The notes beneath the pieces were generated by a model, which did no database searches, was not told where the DNA came from, and saw only the letters and a program-made list of their open reading frames with translations. 64,000 bases of DNA from Haliclystus octoradiatus. Taxonomy: Eukaryota; Cnidaria; Staurozoa; Stauromedusae; Haliclystidae. The stretch lies in NCBI GenBank assembly GCA_916610825.1, contig OU744452.1:20429648-20493647 (forward strand), given 5' to 3'. The stretch's first letter is position 1, and each line of letters begins with the position of its first letter. Shown piece after piece: positions 1 through 12,100 of the stretch. The position numbers were made by a program, and so were the translations under genes.

Positions 1-125
1 ATATTTGGCTCACTCGAGTCACCGTCAGGAGAAAACTCGAAGGCGAAATTTACTCGCCGAGGTGACTCGTAATTTTCTGATGCCTTCTCGTTTTCTCCTA
101 ACGTGCCTCTTGCGCACCAAATATT
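1..125. mobile_element. Short foldback element (MITE-like), copy 1
   Basis: The ends are ATATTTGG and CCAAATAT. Inside, GGAGAAAACTCGAAGG faces CCTTCTCGTTTTCTCCT, so the strand can fold on itself. A second copy with the same ends and arms lies at 51743-51864. The left end is at the window edge and may extend further. No coding capacity. Confidence 0.6.
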
Positions 126-337
126 AATTTCAAAATATCAAATAGTAGCTCATAGGAAACTGTGCGGCAATTGTATGTAATGTAAGTGGAATCTAAGGCT
201 GTATGTAAGTGGAATTATTTGTGAATTTAATCCTTGTATTTGCCTGTTACATTTTATATGACGAATAAATCAAATCAAATCAAATTGCTTATTGGTACAC
301 ATCAACTAATTATAGTGTTATTATTTTTTAATTTCAG
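126..337 (+). other. Intron sequence with a retroelement-like tail
   Basis: This is intron upstream of the last exon of CHAC copy A. Around 230-290 it has GACGAATAAATCAAATCAAA, a polyadenylation-like signal followed by a short tandem AATCA repeat. Many non-LTR retrotransposon 3' ends look like this. Nothing else is recognisable. Confidence 0.3.
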
Positions 338-715
338 GCCGCTACATGGGGCGTGGCATTTGAAGTATTGCCTAATCAGAGAAATGAGGTGTTAATGTAC
401 CTCGATATACGAGAAAAGGGTGGTTATTCCGTTGAAAAGATTCTATTTCATCCCGAAGATAATAGAATTATATCTTTTCCTGTCACTGTCTACATTGCGG
501 GGTCTGGTAATGAACATTATCTGGGAGAAGCTCCTACTGTTGACATCGCCATACAAATCGCCAAGTCAGTAGGAAAGAGTGGGGAAAACAGTGAATATTT
601 ACTCAATTTAGCAAATGCATTAAGAGAATTACATCTAGATCAATACGACGATCATATATTTGAACTTGAATCTATTATTATTAAATTAAATACAAACAAT
701 AAAGAAAATAGCTAA
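338..715 (+). CDS. CHAC2: CHAC-type gamma-glutamylcyclotransferase, copy A, last exon
   Basis: Last coding exon (126 codons with the TAA stop) of a glutathione-specific gamma-glutamylcyclotransferase, the family that cleaves cytosolic glutathione to 5-oxoproline and Cys-Gly. The exon follows the acceptor TTTCAG at 332-337 and opens with [10 protein letters not shown], which matches the VWGVAY segment of CHAC proteins. The REKGGY motif carries the catalytic glutamate, and YLGEAP and the C-terminal helices (ALRELHLDQYDDHIF) follow. The FGYGSL exon lies upstream of the window. It is a tandem paralogue of the gene at 2735-5582, with about two-thirds of residues shared in this exon by eye. CHAC1 versus CHAC2 orthology cannot be decided; the lack of a long N-terminal region favours CHAC2-like. 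Confidence 0.93.
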   Translation, partial: AATWGVAFEVLPNQRNEVLMYLDIREKGGYSVEKILFHPEDNRIISFPVTVYIAGSGNEHYLGEAPTVDIAIQIAKSVGKSGENSEYLLNLANALRELHLDQYDDHIFELESIIIKLNTNNKENS

Positions 716-818
716 ATTTAGAACTAACTTGATGGTTGAGAAGATGGCACTCAAAATCTTAGTGTATAATATTATAATATGTTAATGATGTTTATATGAA
801 TATAGCATTAATAATAAT

Positions 819-824
819 AATAAA
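819..824 (+). terminator. Poly(A) signal of CHAC copy A
   Basis: AATAAA about 100 bases after the stop codon of copy A, followed by a T/G-rich stretch (AAAGTTCCTTTG). Confidence 0.5.
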
Positions 825-1225
825 GTTCCTTTGTAAATAATATAATTTAGATGTTTATATCTTGTCTTCCAAACGGGTGATGAGGAAAATTAGGTTTAAG
901 AGTAAAACTTGACTTTTATTACACTACTGATATGTGACGCAATAAAATTAATGTCGCCTTTTAACTTGACGTGCATCTTTTGATGAGCTTAATAATCGAC
1001 AGGATACCGTCTCTTGAAGGAGCCTTAATTCTGCAATATTATCGTTTCTCTTTTACACAAATAGCAGTCGTACTTGCCCATATTGTTGATAATATGACGT
1101 TGACATTATATGTATCTGTTATTTCGCATGGGAGAATCAATCGTCTCATCCACTGTTATTCTTCCTGGTTGATCTTCATGTCAACATGTATGCCCTCTGC
1201 TCGACTTGTGATACAAGCATGACGC

Positions 1226-1750
1226 TTGTCTCACAGTGAACCATTAATGAAAAATCTTAACATTCTTCATATTGATGATTTGTGTTTGCAAAAGTCTGCC
1301 TCACTTCTCCAAAAATGTGTCATATACAAATGTCCCCCAATTATGAAGTCAATTTTTCATTTCAAACCCGTTCATTTTCGCAAAAAAAAAATGTTTTCTC
1401 TGTACCATATGCAAAATGTTCACATTTACAATCAATACCATCTTATTATAGATTACCATCATCATGGAACAGCAGCATCCCCTCTGTCGATATACTTGTC
1501 ACTGCATGGAGCATTTCTCAGCAGACTTGAGGTACCATCTAACTGATCATTTGCAAATGTTTGCACGTTTTCTTCTTCCACTCAAATCTGATTTCCAGTC
1601 TTTCTTTACATTTTCAAAATTATATCTAATTCCCAACTATTATTATTATCATCAATTTGACTATAAATGTTTCACATCTACATTTAATGTGTATATTACA
1701 ATAGTTTGATTTCGTATGATTTGTTTGTATCAATACAATATGCTTGTAAT
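1226..1750 (+). mobile_element. Possible decayed non-LTR retrotransposon 3' end
   Basis: The frame from 1282 reads ...YYRLPSSWNSSIPSVD... and the adjacent frame reads LRYHLTDHL. This resembles the usual LINE C-terminus (YR-P-LWNSLP ... FK--L--HL). It is broken into several frames and followed by an AT-rich tail. The resemblance is weak, so this is a suggestion only. Confidence 0.3.
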
Positions 1751-2734
1751 AAAATTCTTTAAACAATTAATGATGTAAACTAACCTTGCGTCCCTCAAAC
1801 AGACAAGCAATACTACATAAGAGGTGACGTCAACAATGTTTAGTAATTGCACTACGTAATGCTTATAATTGTTGAAATAAAACTCTATTTAACATGTGCC
1901 GATTACGATTGAGAATGCCTTCTGATCAACTAATCGACTACATGAATATAATTTGCTTTCGACCACTCTAAGAAATACACACACACAATTCATACCTAAC
2001 GAAGTCGTCCAGAACGGGTTGGAAGGAATTTGGATTGCCCGATCCAATTGTCGAAGTTCTCACTCGGTTTCCTCCGCCATTCTGAAGTCGATCTTTAATT
2101 TTTTATTATGGAGCGTAAAAGATATCAGGACATGTCACATGCAACGACGTATGAACCATGCCCGATTGTAAAACTCTGTTTTAGAAAGAATTATTAAATA
2201 CGACTCTGTTGCTTCACTAAGATTAATTAATCTTCACCGTGTGATATATCGCTTCCCCATCAAACGGTGACATGGGAAACCAGTACTTTCGTCATCTTCA
2301 GAATGATCCAGAACGATCGTGAGAAGAAATTTAAGGATTGATCATCCACTCGGTCATCCAGCACAGGCTTAAGCTTCGACACTACCGTTCTGACCATATA
2401 CTATATTACATACATCTGAATTCTGTAACATCGGTCTGCTCGCCTACGTCATGTGCTCGTCCAGATTCATCTTTATGTGTGACGCTCGATATATGCTTTA
2501 TTCTTATGACCGCATATCTACTTATAAAAATAACGAAATAACACGTTGTACGCATGCGTAAAATGATTTTGACTAATGCTAATTTCAAAACAATACGATT
2601 TTAAACGCAGCTGATCATCCTATGAACACACCCACAAACGAGCGGTTTTCATGTCAGCTCAAACATCTAATTATTTGTTGTGAAATAAAACAGTATTTAT
2701 TCACAGAAGTTTATACTAAGCCGCTGCATCAAAT

Positions 2735-5582
2735 ATGTCTTCCTCTCTTCAGAGCATCGAGAATAAGACAAAAAGTTCATCTTTGCCGCGACCATTTTCA
2801 ACATCAACTGAAAAAGATGCTACTATTAATAATAAGAAATCAGAATCGCTATGGATATTTGGTTACGGTTCGCTAATATGGAAACCTGATTTTGCTTATA
2901 GACAAAAATTAGTAGGTAAAATTAATGGATTTTCCAGGAAGTTTTGGCAAGGTAGCACAGATAATAGAGGCAGACCAGGAAAGGTATGTTCTGATGTAGA
3001 CAGATTTCGTATTTGCATAAATAAATACAGTTCTTTAGAGCCCTTCAGATCTATCTTTAAGCCGCAGTTTAAACATACAGGCCGGTAAAGTGCGTGCTAT
3101 AGTTTGTTTTTGAGTATGCCACTTAGAAGATGTATGCTTGATTTACGCTAGCATTTGTAAGATAACTGCTAATTATATTATACATTATGCAAACACGAAA
3201 ACGAGGAAATATTGAAGGAGTTTATAAGTTTATATATATATTTTCCCGTACATACTATCCGTAACATTAATCGTATTAATAAACTCATATTGGCTTCTAT
3301 AGGATATGATACACATAGCCCCGTATATATTACAGTAATCCGTTTGGTATAGTTTTGAATAAATGTTAGAAAGTTATAATTAAAATTAATGTATTATTGA
3401 AAGTTGACTTCAACTCAAAATTTCGAGTATGACATTTCCGCCATTATGCATACGCATGCATAAAATTTTGTGAATGAGCTTCTACGTCATATTTTAATCA
3501 TCTTTTGAAAACCTTTTGCTGTGTCACACCATTGCTGCAAAATCACGAGTAAAGTATGACTAAGGTATGACGTATGGTAACCCCGAAGAGAATGTTTCAT
3601 ATATGATTTAATTGTGACGGTGTGATTTATTTTGTATTGATTTAAATCACCTTGTGTGTGATTGGTTCTAATCGCTCTAATCAGCTGAATAAAGCGACTT
3701 TTGAACTGTGAAGAACAGCCTGAATTATTTTTCCAACCAATCAGAAATCCTATGAGACATACACATACAGGGCATCTTATTACTCTTAAATTGCGTAGAT
3801 GACGTTTTTGTTTGAAACCCAAGGTTATCGTAACATCATAACATGACGATTATGATTAGAGCGTGTATCAAATTTTGATTCTGAAGAATCATAGAAAGAG
3901 AGACTAGTATCTGTTACATCGTATCGAAAAGTTGAACTTGCCAAGGATAGAGATTATCCTATTACTAATACTTAAATTTTTAAATGTACTTTGTGATATT
4001 GACGCATCATCACTATAAATAAATACAAATCAAAGAAATATCCAACTCATGGACATACAAAATTTCTACAACCACAAAAGAACTCCAATGATGACACCGC
4101 AAAATCGAGCATAGACATGGTTTAACTTCAGCGACGTGATGACGTCATTTTATGCGGGAATCAATATGAGATTTCAATGACGAACAAAAAAAAAATTAAA
4201 CAAAAAAATTACTATGGCACGGCTGAATTCTTATTAAATACGATTAGAAAGCTGCTCGCAAGGGGCTCGCAGCGATAAATAGAATACTTCCTCGGTGGAA
4301 CCATTTATCTGATGAAGCGGTGGAGTAATAAATCTAATTTACAAAGATGTGTGAGAGAATTCATGTACTGCTCTGCCATTTGAGATAGCCCACCCTACTC
4401 GATAGTCGATGGCCCTGCCGATGGCTGAAACGAAATGCCGCTCGAAATGCAATCCCCGGATTCAAGCAAGCCATGTTTAGAAATGAAGAAGAATTCACGA
4501 GGAAGTAGTATATTATAATGTCTAAATCTATTTCTTATTGGTGAGCTGCCTTTTTACCTATTTTGTTTTTATTTAGCCTGGTAGAGTTGCAACACTTGTC
4601 GAAGATAAAAATGTAAGTGTAAATACAATAAGTTGCCATCTTATAATCACGGTACATGGCCGCATTTTGCGTCAGCTCTTTTAACATGACATGACTATAG
4701 TCGTCTTCCAAAGAGCCCATTTCAGTATATCAATGACAATGCATTTACGATAGAGTATAAAAGGTATATATACAGTACTTGCTATAGTTAAGGGCGACGA
4801 ATCAGATGATGACGAATCAGATGGGCCATATATACGCTACTGACACCAAAAAAATGAAAGAAAAAAGTTGTGAAATTTCATTGCGTTTTCATGGCATTTT
4901 CAAGGCATTTCAAGGTTTTCAAACATTTTTGTGGCTTAAAAAATTTGTGGTTTTCACTTTTTCACATTTTCATGGTGTTTTCACAACACTTTAATGACAT
5001 TTTCATGGTTTTGGTATTGGTAATGATAGACGGTTTCAACTTTGAGAAATATAAAATTCCAAAAAGTTTCACCATATATGATCATAGACACGAAAACTAT
5101 CGGATGTTTGACTTTGTCATGAAGATTATTTGAGAAAGGTATCAATCTCCTATCAAACCAGTTGACTAATTGTACGTATTCTTACATTTTAGGATGCAAC
5201 ATGGGGTGTGGCATTTGAAGTAATGCCTAGTCAGACAAATGATGTGTTGAAGTACCTCGATGTAAGAGAGAAAGGGGGATACTCCATTGAGAGGGTCCTG
5301 TTTTATCCTGAAGATAATCAAATGATGTCCTTCTCTGTCAGTGTTTACATTGCTGGGCGTCAAAACGAGGAATACTTGGGAGAGGCACCTTTGTCTGACA
5401 TTGCCATCCAAATTTCGCAATCAGAAGGATTATGTGGTAAAAATAGTGACTATCTTTATGAATTAGCGCATGCGTTAAGAGAATTACATTTACATCAGTT
5501 TGATGATCATATTTTCCAGCTTGAATCTATTTTAAAGCAATTAGAAGCGGCAAACAATAAGGAAAATCAAGCTAAAAAGTGA
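2735..5582 (+). CDS. CHAC2: CHAC-type gamma-glutamylcyclotransferase, copy B
   Basis: Second tandem CHAC gene. Exon 1 (2735-2983, 83 codons) starts at ATG, has a 39-residue Ser/Lys-rich leader, then [15 protein letters not shown], the family's substrate-binding YGSL signature, and [11 protein letters not shown]. It ends at PGK before donor GTATGT. The last exon (5193-5582, 129 residues plus TGA) starts [10 protein letters not shown] and keeps the catalytic glutamate in REKGGY. Both visible exons are in phase 0. In known CHAC proteins about 13-15 residues (PGRVVTL-type) lie between PGK and the WGVA segment. I could not find that small exon in the 2984-5192 intron, so the model is incomplete. 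Role: cytosolic glutathione degradation to 5-oxoproline and Cys-Gly. The leader is longer than in human CHAC2; a start nearer FGYGSL is not available in frame. Confidence 0.9.
2984..5192 (+). other. Large intron of CHAC copy B
   Basis: 2.2 kb of AT-rich DNA. It should contain a micro-exon of roughly 40 bases, which I could not identify. It has a TGACGTCA palindrome near 4138-4147 and a run of TTTTCATGG-like repeats at 4880-5010. No other gene is seen. Confidence 0.5.
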
Positions 5583-5595
5583 AAATCTGTTTGGA

Positions 5596-5644
5596 TATAG
5601 AATAGAATAGAATAGAATAGAATAGAATAGAATAGAATAGAGTA
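5596..5644. repeat. (TAGAA)n microsatellite
   Basis: Nine near-perfect copies of the pentamer TAGAA, in the 3' UTR of CHAC copy B, 14 bases after its stop. Confidence 0.95.
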
Positions 5645-5787
5645 TTTTAAGGCCTTTAAACAACTTAATACAAGTATGAATCTACGTTTTTATTTTATAC
5701 TTTAACTAACAGATATTTCGTTATTTTGCTGTTGTTCCTAGAAGCCTGGTTTTTATTAACTAATTTGGTTTATTTTGTCGATTTTTT

Positions 5788-5793
5788 AATAAA
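5788..5793 (+). terminator. Poly(A) signal of CHAC copy B
   Basis: AATAAA about 205 bases after the stop of copy B, in a T-rich context. Confidence 0.45.
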
Positions 5794-7002
5794 GCTGATT
5801 TAATTTTCTCTTTATATTTGCTTGCTATCATTATGTAAATCAATATATTTGTTCATAAATTTTGCACCACGAAAAGAAAAAGATCGCTTTCCACGGTCTG
5901 AATTGACACGTGGGAGAATGTATAACTGTTTTCGTGTGTTATATGAACCATTGTGGCTGATAAAATATTGATGAATATATCTAACTATATACAGTATTAT
6001 TTTTTGCTAACTATGATTGGGATTAAACGTAGTACTATGAAACTACAGAATAAAGTATTATGTATAGGTTTTTCAGCTATTATAATCACTACAGGCTACA
6101 TCACCCAGGCCTATACGTTAAGTAGTATGTTTAAATAAAAGTTAGTATAATAATATAATATAACACTGCGCTTGGATACATAATAATTTGTATTTAGAAT
6201 AATTACGATAGTTGAGAAGGTGTTTATTTTTTTATCAAATATTTTGTAAAAGTTATTTGTCTTTAATATTTGCTTTTGTTTGTGCCTCAATATATCGTCG
6301 TAGCTCTTGCTTAATCGGAACATACACCAGCGAGGGTACACTGGTAAGAGACTGGTACTAGTTCTTGTTAATGATCACTTTCAATAAGGCCCTTAACTTT
6401 GATTGACCCCATTACTAAAGTTGATACATCATTCAATTTAGTAGTCCCAAGAAAATATTGTCTGTTGCATTGAGGGTTCGAATGCTGTCCTTACATACGC
6501 CAGTAATATCCTTGTCCTGAGAGGCTGGAAATAGCCAGGGAGAATAGAGAGCTGGGGCGCCGGAACCATACGAGGACGGCAAGGGAATACACTACATAGA
6601 GATCGGCACCGGCCGTGCAGCAAAAAGATTTTCATTGTACAATTGCACTGTCACCCCCTCCTCCCGCCATCAAATTTGAGTCAAATTATTTAGGTATCTT
6701 TTAAAAAAGGAAAGCATTTTCCTTCTGCATATTTGAATACAACTATTTCCTTCCTTCCGTTTCTTTTGAATTTGTACTAGCCTTCCAGGACTCTCAAACC
6801 CAGAATTCTCCATTTTATCAAACCCTCTACCTCCTCGGTCAGAGGCATGCATAGTACGGCCGTTGTCGCTGTACACTGGTCAATGTCGATTCACTTACAC
6901 ATATTTTTCATCTTTATTTAACGAGAATGTTGCACAAGGATACACGCTCGCTTGCTCTGAATACAAAGTTGTTAGTTCTCAGGAAATCTGTTTTATTTTG
7001 TT

Positions 7003-7286
7003 AAAGGGGCAAAATTGACCGGCGACCGCTGCGAGCACAAGTTGAATTTATGCTTAGCGTAATTCAACCGTCAAGCTCCTTTAAAGGAGCAAAAATGACC
7101 GGCAGGCGCTACGCACTTAGGATCACGTGCACGCTTATTGTTTATAACACAATGTTCATTGTTGACATGAATTTTATTACAAGTTAGGCCTGCGTATAAC
7201 GATTGTTTCAAAGCGAGACGGTTGAATTACGCTAAGCATAAATTCAACTTGTGCTCGCAGCGGTCGCCGGTCAATTTTGCCCCTTT
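7003..7286. mobile_element. TTAA-flanked foldback element
   Basis: The left arm 7003-7072 and right arm 7217-7286 are near-perfect inverted repeats of about 70 bp. They begin AAAGGGGCAAAATTGACCGG and end with its complement. Both junctions lie in TTAA, the target of piggyBac-type transposases. A second, diverged copy of the arm start (TTAAAGGAGCAAAAATGACC) begins near 7081 inside the element. No coding capacity, so non-autonomous. Confidence 0.75.
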
Positions 7287-8764
7287 AAATATGTGCTATG
7301 TGCCAGTGAAGGATATAGATCTCATACGCACATACCGGATATCCGACACTGAGCTGATCTTATTCGGATAAAAACGCGTAACATGCCACGCCTCCTTTAC
7401 ATTATCTTGCTTGCCTAGTAAAGACAGACAATGCTGCAATATAAGATGTACGCTATAGGGACTCTAGTTGAGTACAAACGAGAATCCTGTGAATATGAAT
7501 GTAATACAAAGTACCTCGTGCACACGGGACTCTCTGTCCCAGGCTACATGACATACTGACGGGCACAGCACAGATTTCAAAAACTAGGTTTCTAGATCAT
7601 CTCTCTTTGTTTGCTTTGAAACAATCTGCCAAGTGCTGTTGCTGATTACCCGAAACTTGCCACGCCCCAGCGTCCCTGTTCAGGATCAGATTTGCGCCAT
7701 TGCATACAGTAGCATATGGGCAATTTGTTGTGACGTCAGACTGAGTCGTTCTGATTGCTATTTCAATGACTCATCGTCTTCAAACATCTTGAAAACAAAT
7801 TACGCACAGCTTTTATTCTTCGAAAGTGTTGCATGCCATTGTTTACGGATGTTTTTATCAAGATAAAATTCCCAAGAGCAGGAAATGCGAAGTCTTCTGT
7901 GGAATGATGATCAATTTGAACTGTTATCAATATAAACTGTCGCAGTTTTTAATAGAATTTTAGCTCCACCCAAATGCTAGAAGTATTCCTATACACTTGT
8001 ATCTCGTAGAGAGAGTACTTTATCCAAAGATTAACCCCAACCTTTGTTCTCATTTAAGCGCAACAGAATAATATGTAAACGCGTTGATTTAGGAAGTACT
8101 ATTCTATTACCAAACTATACAGTGGGTGGAGACGACATTATGTCACCCGTATTTTCAATTCCGTCAGCTCCTCCTCTTTTGAGACTCTGTTTGATTGGCT
8201 GTATCAATATTTTGGTATTACTATTACCAGTTACAAATGACTGCCCTTTGATTGCCAGCTTTACGGGCCTTTACGGTGTATTCAACATGATTTTGATCGT
8301 CATTTAGTGCTCCTAAACGGATTTAAATGGTACGGCTTGCAACACTGCCTTCAAATGCTATTATTCTTTGAACACATTTGGTTTGTTTAAAGGAACCTGT
8401 TACGGCAGTTAAGCGAACGCAAATCAAGAAACAATGAATTGATGTTGTTAAGTGGACTAAATTGGCAGAACGACTTTAGTTCTCATTCTGTGCAAAATAA
8501 TAACAGCCTATTGAAGTTTGTTCAAGTAGATTTCAGATCAATTATCTCCCACGCCAAGTATTCCGTCCAGATAGTTGAATAATATACATCGATATCGTAT
8601 TAATGCAAGCATTTTTAACGAAGATTTGATAGTCTGTTGGAATAGACACTAAGAAATTTGTTTCAATCTTGCGAATCTTATCCGACAACAGATCTTCACA
8701 TCTTTCAAAACCTAAAGTACTAAACAACTCTGGCTGACAATATCTAACGCGACGTGTCTAAGTA

Positions 8765-9042
8765 GCTAATTTGATTGGATAATCTAAGATAATAACACAT
8801 ATGATTGGCCGATTTCTCCAGGTGCAACTTTCTGGCGTGCTCTCAAGCAAGCGTTGAAATTCTTATCATCTGCCGCTGTTTCTTCATGATGGCTACGTTG
8901 CTTGTAATTTTCAATTTTTGAATGAATATAAATCATTAGTACGGTTTATTTATGCATGGAATTACATCTATTTTCACATGGTATTGATGTATTGGTTAGG
9001 TTAAATGCATAGGATGTGCTATTTGATGGTTACGTTTTATAA
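8765..9042 (+). promoter_or_regulatory. Probable LRP5/6 promoter and 5' UTR
   Basis: Two inverted CCAAT boxes (GATTGG near 8772 and 8802) lie about 250 bases upstream of the LRP5/6 start. A short reading frame (ATGATGGCTACG..., 11 codons) opens at 8888 and stops before the main ATG. The transcription start cannot be placed from sequence alone. Confidence 0.3.
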
Positions 9043-9112
9043 ATGGTAATGTTTATTGTGGCCGTGTATGCCCTTGCAACGTTGTTGGCAGTCACTTCGT
9101 CGCATTCTAAAG
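9043..9112 (+). CDS. LRP6: LRP5/6 exon 1: signal peptide
   Basis: Encodes [20 protein letters not shown] plus three residues, a typical cleavable signal peptide. It ends AAAG before donor GTTAGT, in phase 1, and joins the exon at 11643. A second in-frame ATG is at 9049. Confidence 0.85.
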
Positions 9113-12100
9113 GTTAGTTTCATATTTGTCTACAATTATTATCGATAAATAAATTAAAAAGCTCAGCTATATATCATATATATGCTCAAATATGTTATTA
9201 TTGTAATGGCGTTACTGATGGTAAATGTAATCGCTATGAAATATGCCATTGGTTCGCAAAAACAACATAAATCGCTCTTAAAGTTTCTGTGTATTTGTTG
9301 CCTCACATTCGCTCGTAATATCAAATGCTCCGTGGGTTTATGTTAGCCTTTTCAGTCTATGTCAAACGAATATCCACAATTGATCGTATGTCTTGTTTTT
9401 ATCAAATATTATTGCTCTCTACAAGCCAACAAGCGAATAAGCCCTGCAGATTTCTATAAATCTCTCCCTGTTGAGACTTGAGTCAAGCTCTCATGTTCGG
9501 CATTTTTTATCAAACCGATGTTAAGCTTTCAAACTATCATCGTAGATTACCAACAATATCAAATGAAAACATGTGTTCAGATTAGTTAACATTTGGATCA
9601 ATATTAATTGCAATGATCTTCTACAGAAATCAGTAAACCTATAGTCGATCTTGTATGGTTTTAATATTGTTCTCGCGCCTAAATTTTCTCTTCGAGAAGA
9701 TATATTCTCGTTGAAATGAGTTGAACACATTTGCAATGCTGATCTGTTAAGACTGTTTTTATAAGTATTTTGTATTCTAATAAATTTGATGCGATTATTA
9801 TGGGAATGTAAGACGTGTTTTTTTGTCTTGAAAGTTTGAGAAGTTGCTTTTTAGATTTTCCGAGGCGCTAAGAAGTGGAGTGTGACGCTTGTGATTAATG
9901 CATTTTTCTTACGTCTCATTTTGTTTTTATGTCAATAACTTGTCTTTAATTCATGGTAAATTATAAGGTAATGAGTTCATAGGCATTTACCAGACGTTAA
10001 AATTTCCAGGCTGTGAAGTAAGGTATTCGTAAATTTGAGAAGTTGAAATTGTTTATATCGGAAATCTGTGACTTTTGATGCTTAGTAAAGATATGTCGTT
10101 TATCCGTATTTCCTAGTTAAGGATACAGAAACGACAACAAAATAGAGAATATAATTAACTTTTGACTTTAATTAAACACTTAAAAACTTGTGTGTACAAC
10201 TATAAAATGTGATTACTGTTATTGTGATCATTTTGTAAACAAATCCAATCTCAAAAAGAGTGTAGCAAATATCTGACGAATTTACGTACAGGCTTCCAAC
10301 TATAAAGCCTCAATATAGCGTGGCGTGCCTTCCCGTGTTGATCTGTTCCTGATTATGTGGCAAATTGATAATGTTTCATTTTGAATTCAAATGATTTTAT
10401 ATCAGAAATCGCCTGCTGTTTTAGACTAAGATGAAATCAATTGATAACTTTTTCGCTGTTAAAAGGGTCGTCTCTTTAAATACACTGCTTTTATATACTA
10501 TTGACCTTACGTCTTAACTAGATAAACTAGCCATAAGTGGATGTCAATAAACTATAAGTATGAAATGATGCATTTTAATTATCTGATGTGTTAACCATTT
10601 GAGGTTGTCTGATCATAAGTTGTTTTTTATCAAATGTTGGGCCTTTATCAAATCATTCTCAATGTTATTTGCTTGGTTGTATCAAGTTATTCATCAAAAC
10701 TATTAGTCTATTGCAGTAAATAAATGCCAAGTTAGCAGCTGTCTCCCCCCACAGTCAACATGAAATTGTGTATAAGTTTTGCCGTGGATTGTGGATTATG
10801 GATTTCCACAGAAATGTGAAACATTCAATTTGACAATTTTGGTTGCTGCTTTTAGTTACAGTATTGTTGATTGAGTTATTTGTTGTGGGTGGGTTATGAT
10901 TAAGAATTCCAAGTAATTTTATTTATGAACTCATCCCACTGATATAACGGTAAATAGTGCGCAGCACCAATAATTTATTCTTGTTCACATTGAAACTTGT
11001 GACTTTCAATGTTTAGCTATGTTGAAACTGAGTTTTCAAGGGATGCAATAGACTCCTTGTGTACAGCTTAAACTGGCTGTAATTGGTTCTAGTTAACATC
11101 TTTAATGGCAGTAGAATGCGAGTCAAAAATGAAACATGCTAGATTACGCTACTGTAAGTTTTACACCATGAGGTGATCATCAGGCGATTTATTTCAACAA
11201 AATTTATAAAATTCTATAAATACTCCAACTATTTCCATTGAGCACTGTGCCAAGAAGTAGTGTGGAGCAATCCCACTATTATTATTTTTACTTTATTTTT
11301 ATATTCATACTTATATAATTGCTTCTCAAACTTTTGAAACATTTCATTTTACACCATGTCCTGCTTTGCAGTGTCCCAACATTTGCTAGTCAATATGTTA
11401 TGTACGTTTTGTATTCATGCTACACTACACATAATCCGATTGTTAGAATATTTGTACTATATTAATTAGAATAATAATAACATGCAAACCATTCAAGAGA
11501 GTGCTCGATACAGTTAAATAGAGCTATGTATAAATGAAACAAAGATTAGTCAAGTTTTACCGTGACCCTGAGTTTCGCGCTTGTACGCTCTTCAGACGGA
11601 ATTTATTTAATTTATTTAATCTAATTGTTATGTTTATTCCAGCTACATCACCGCAACTTCTACTAGCAAATCGAAAAGATATCAAAATACTGAATGCTCA
11701 AAACTGCACAGAACGGTCGTTAGTCGGTGGTTTGGAAGATGCTGCTAATGTGGATTTTGACTGGGAATCAAAAACTATATTTTATACTGAAGTTAACGCC
11801 AAGAAAATCAAACGAATCGCTTTCAATGGAACGGAAGACATGAATGTGATAACTACAGGAGTTGGTAATTTGGATGGTATAGCTGTTGATTGGCTTACTA
11901 AGAAACTTTATTGGGCAGATTCTGATACTAATCGAATAGAGGTAGCAAGATTTGACGGCAGCGATCGTAAAGTTTTAATATGGAAAGATTTAGATCAACC
12001 ACGCGCTGTCGCACTGGTACCTCAACTAGGGTAAGTTGTATATTAATAATCGCTCTTTATGAAAATTTTGAACATTGATGCAATGATGTATTAAAAAGTT

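Larger units (their letters stand above)
716..2734. other. Spacer between the two CHAC copies
   Basis: Contains the 3' UTR of copy A and a probable decayed LINE end (1226-1750). The rest is AT-rich sequence in which I see no gene. The promoter and 5' UTR of copy B should lie in its last few hundred bases, but I recognise no specific site. Confidence 0.5.
5645..9042. other. Intergenic region upstream of LRP5/6
   Basis: Contains the CHAC copy B 3' UTR and a foldback element at 7003-7286. No protein-coding exon is recognisable. The last few hundred bases hold inverted CCAAT boxes and a short upstream reading frame at 8888-8923, before the LRP5/6 start. Confidence 0.5.

Noticed and set aside
3860-3895. 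Candidate middle exon of CHAC copy B (reads [11 protein letters not shown])
   Set aside because: The likeness to GRVVTL is only two residues and it lacks a donor in frame.
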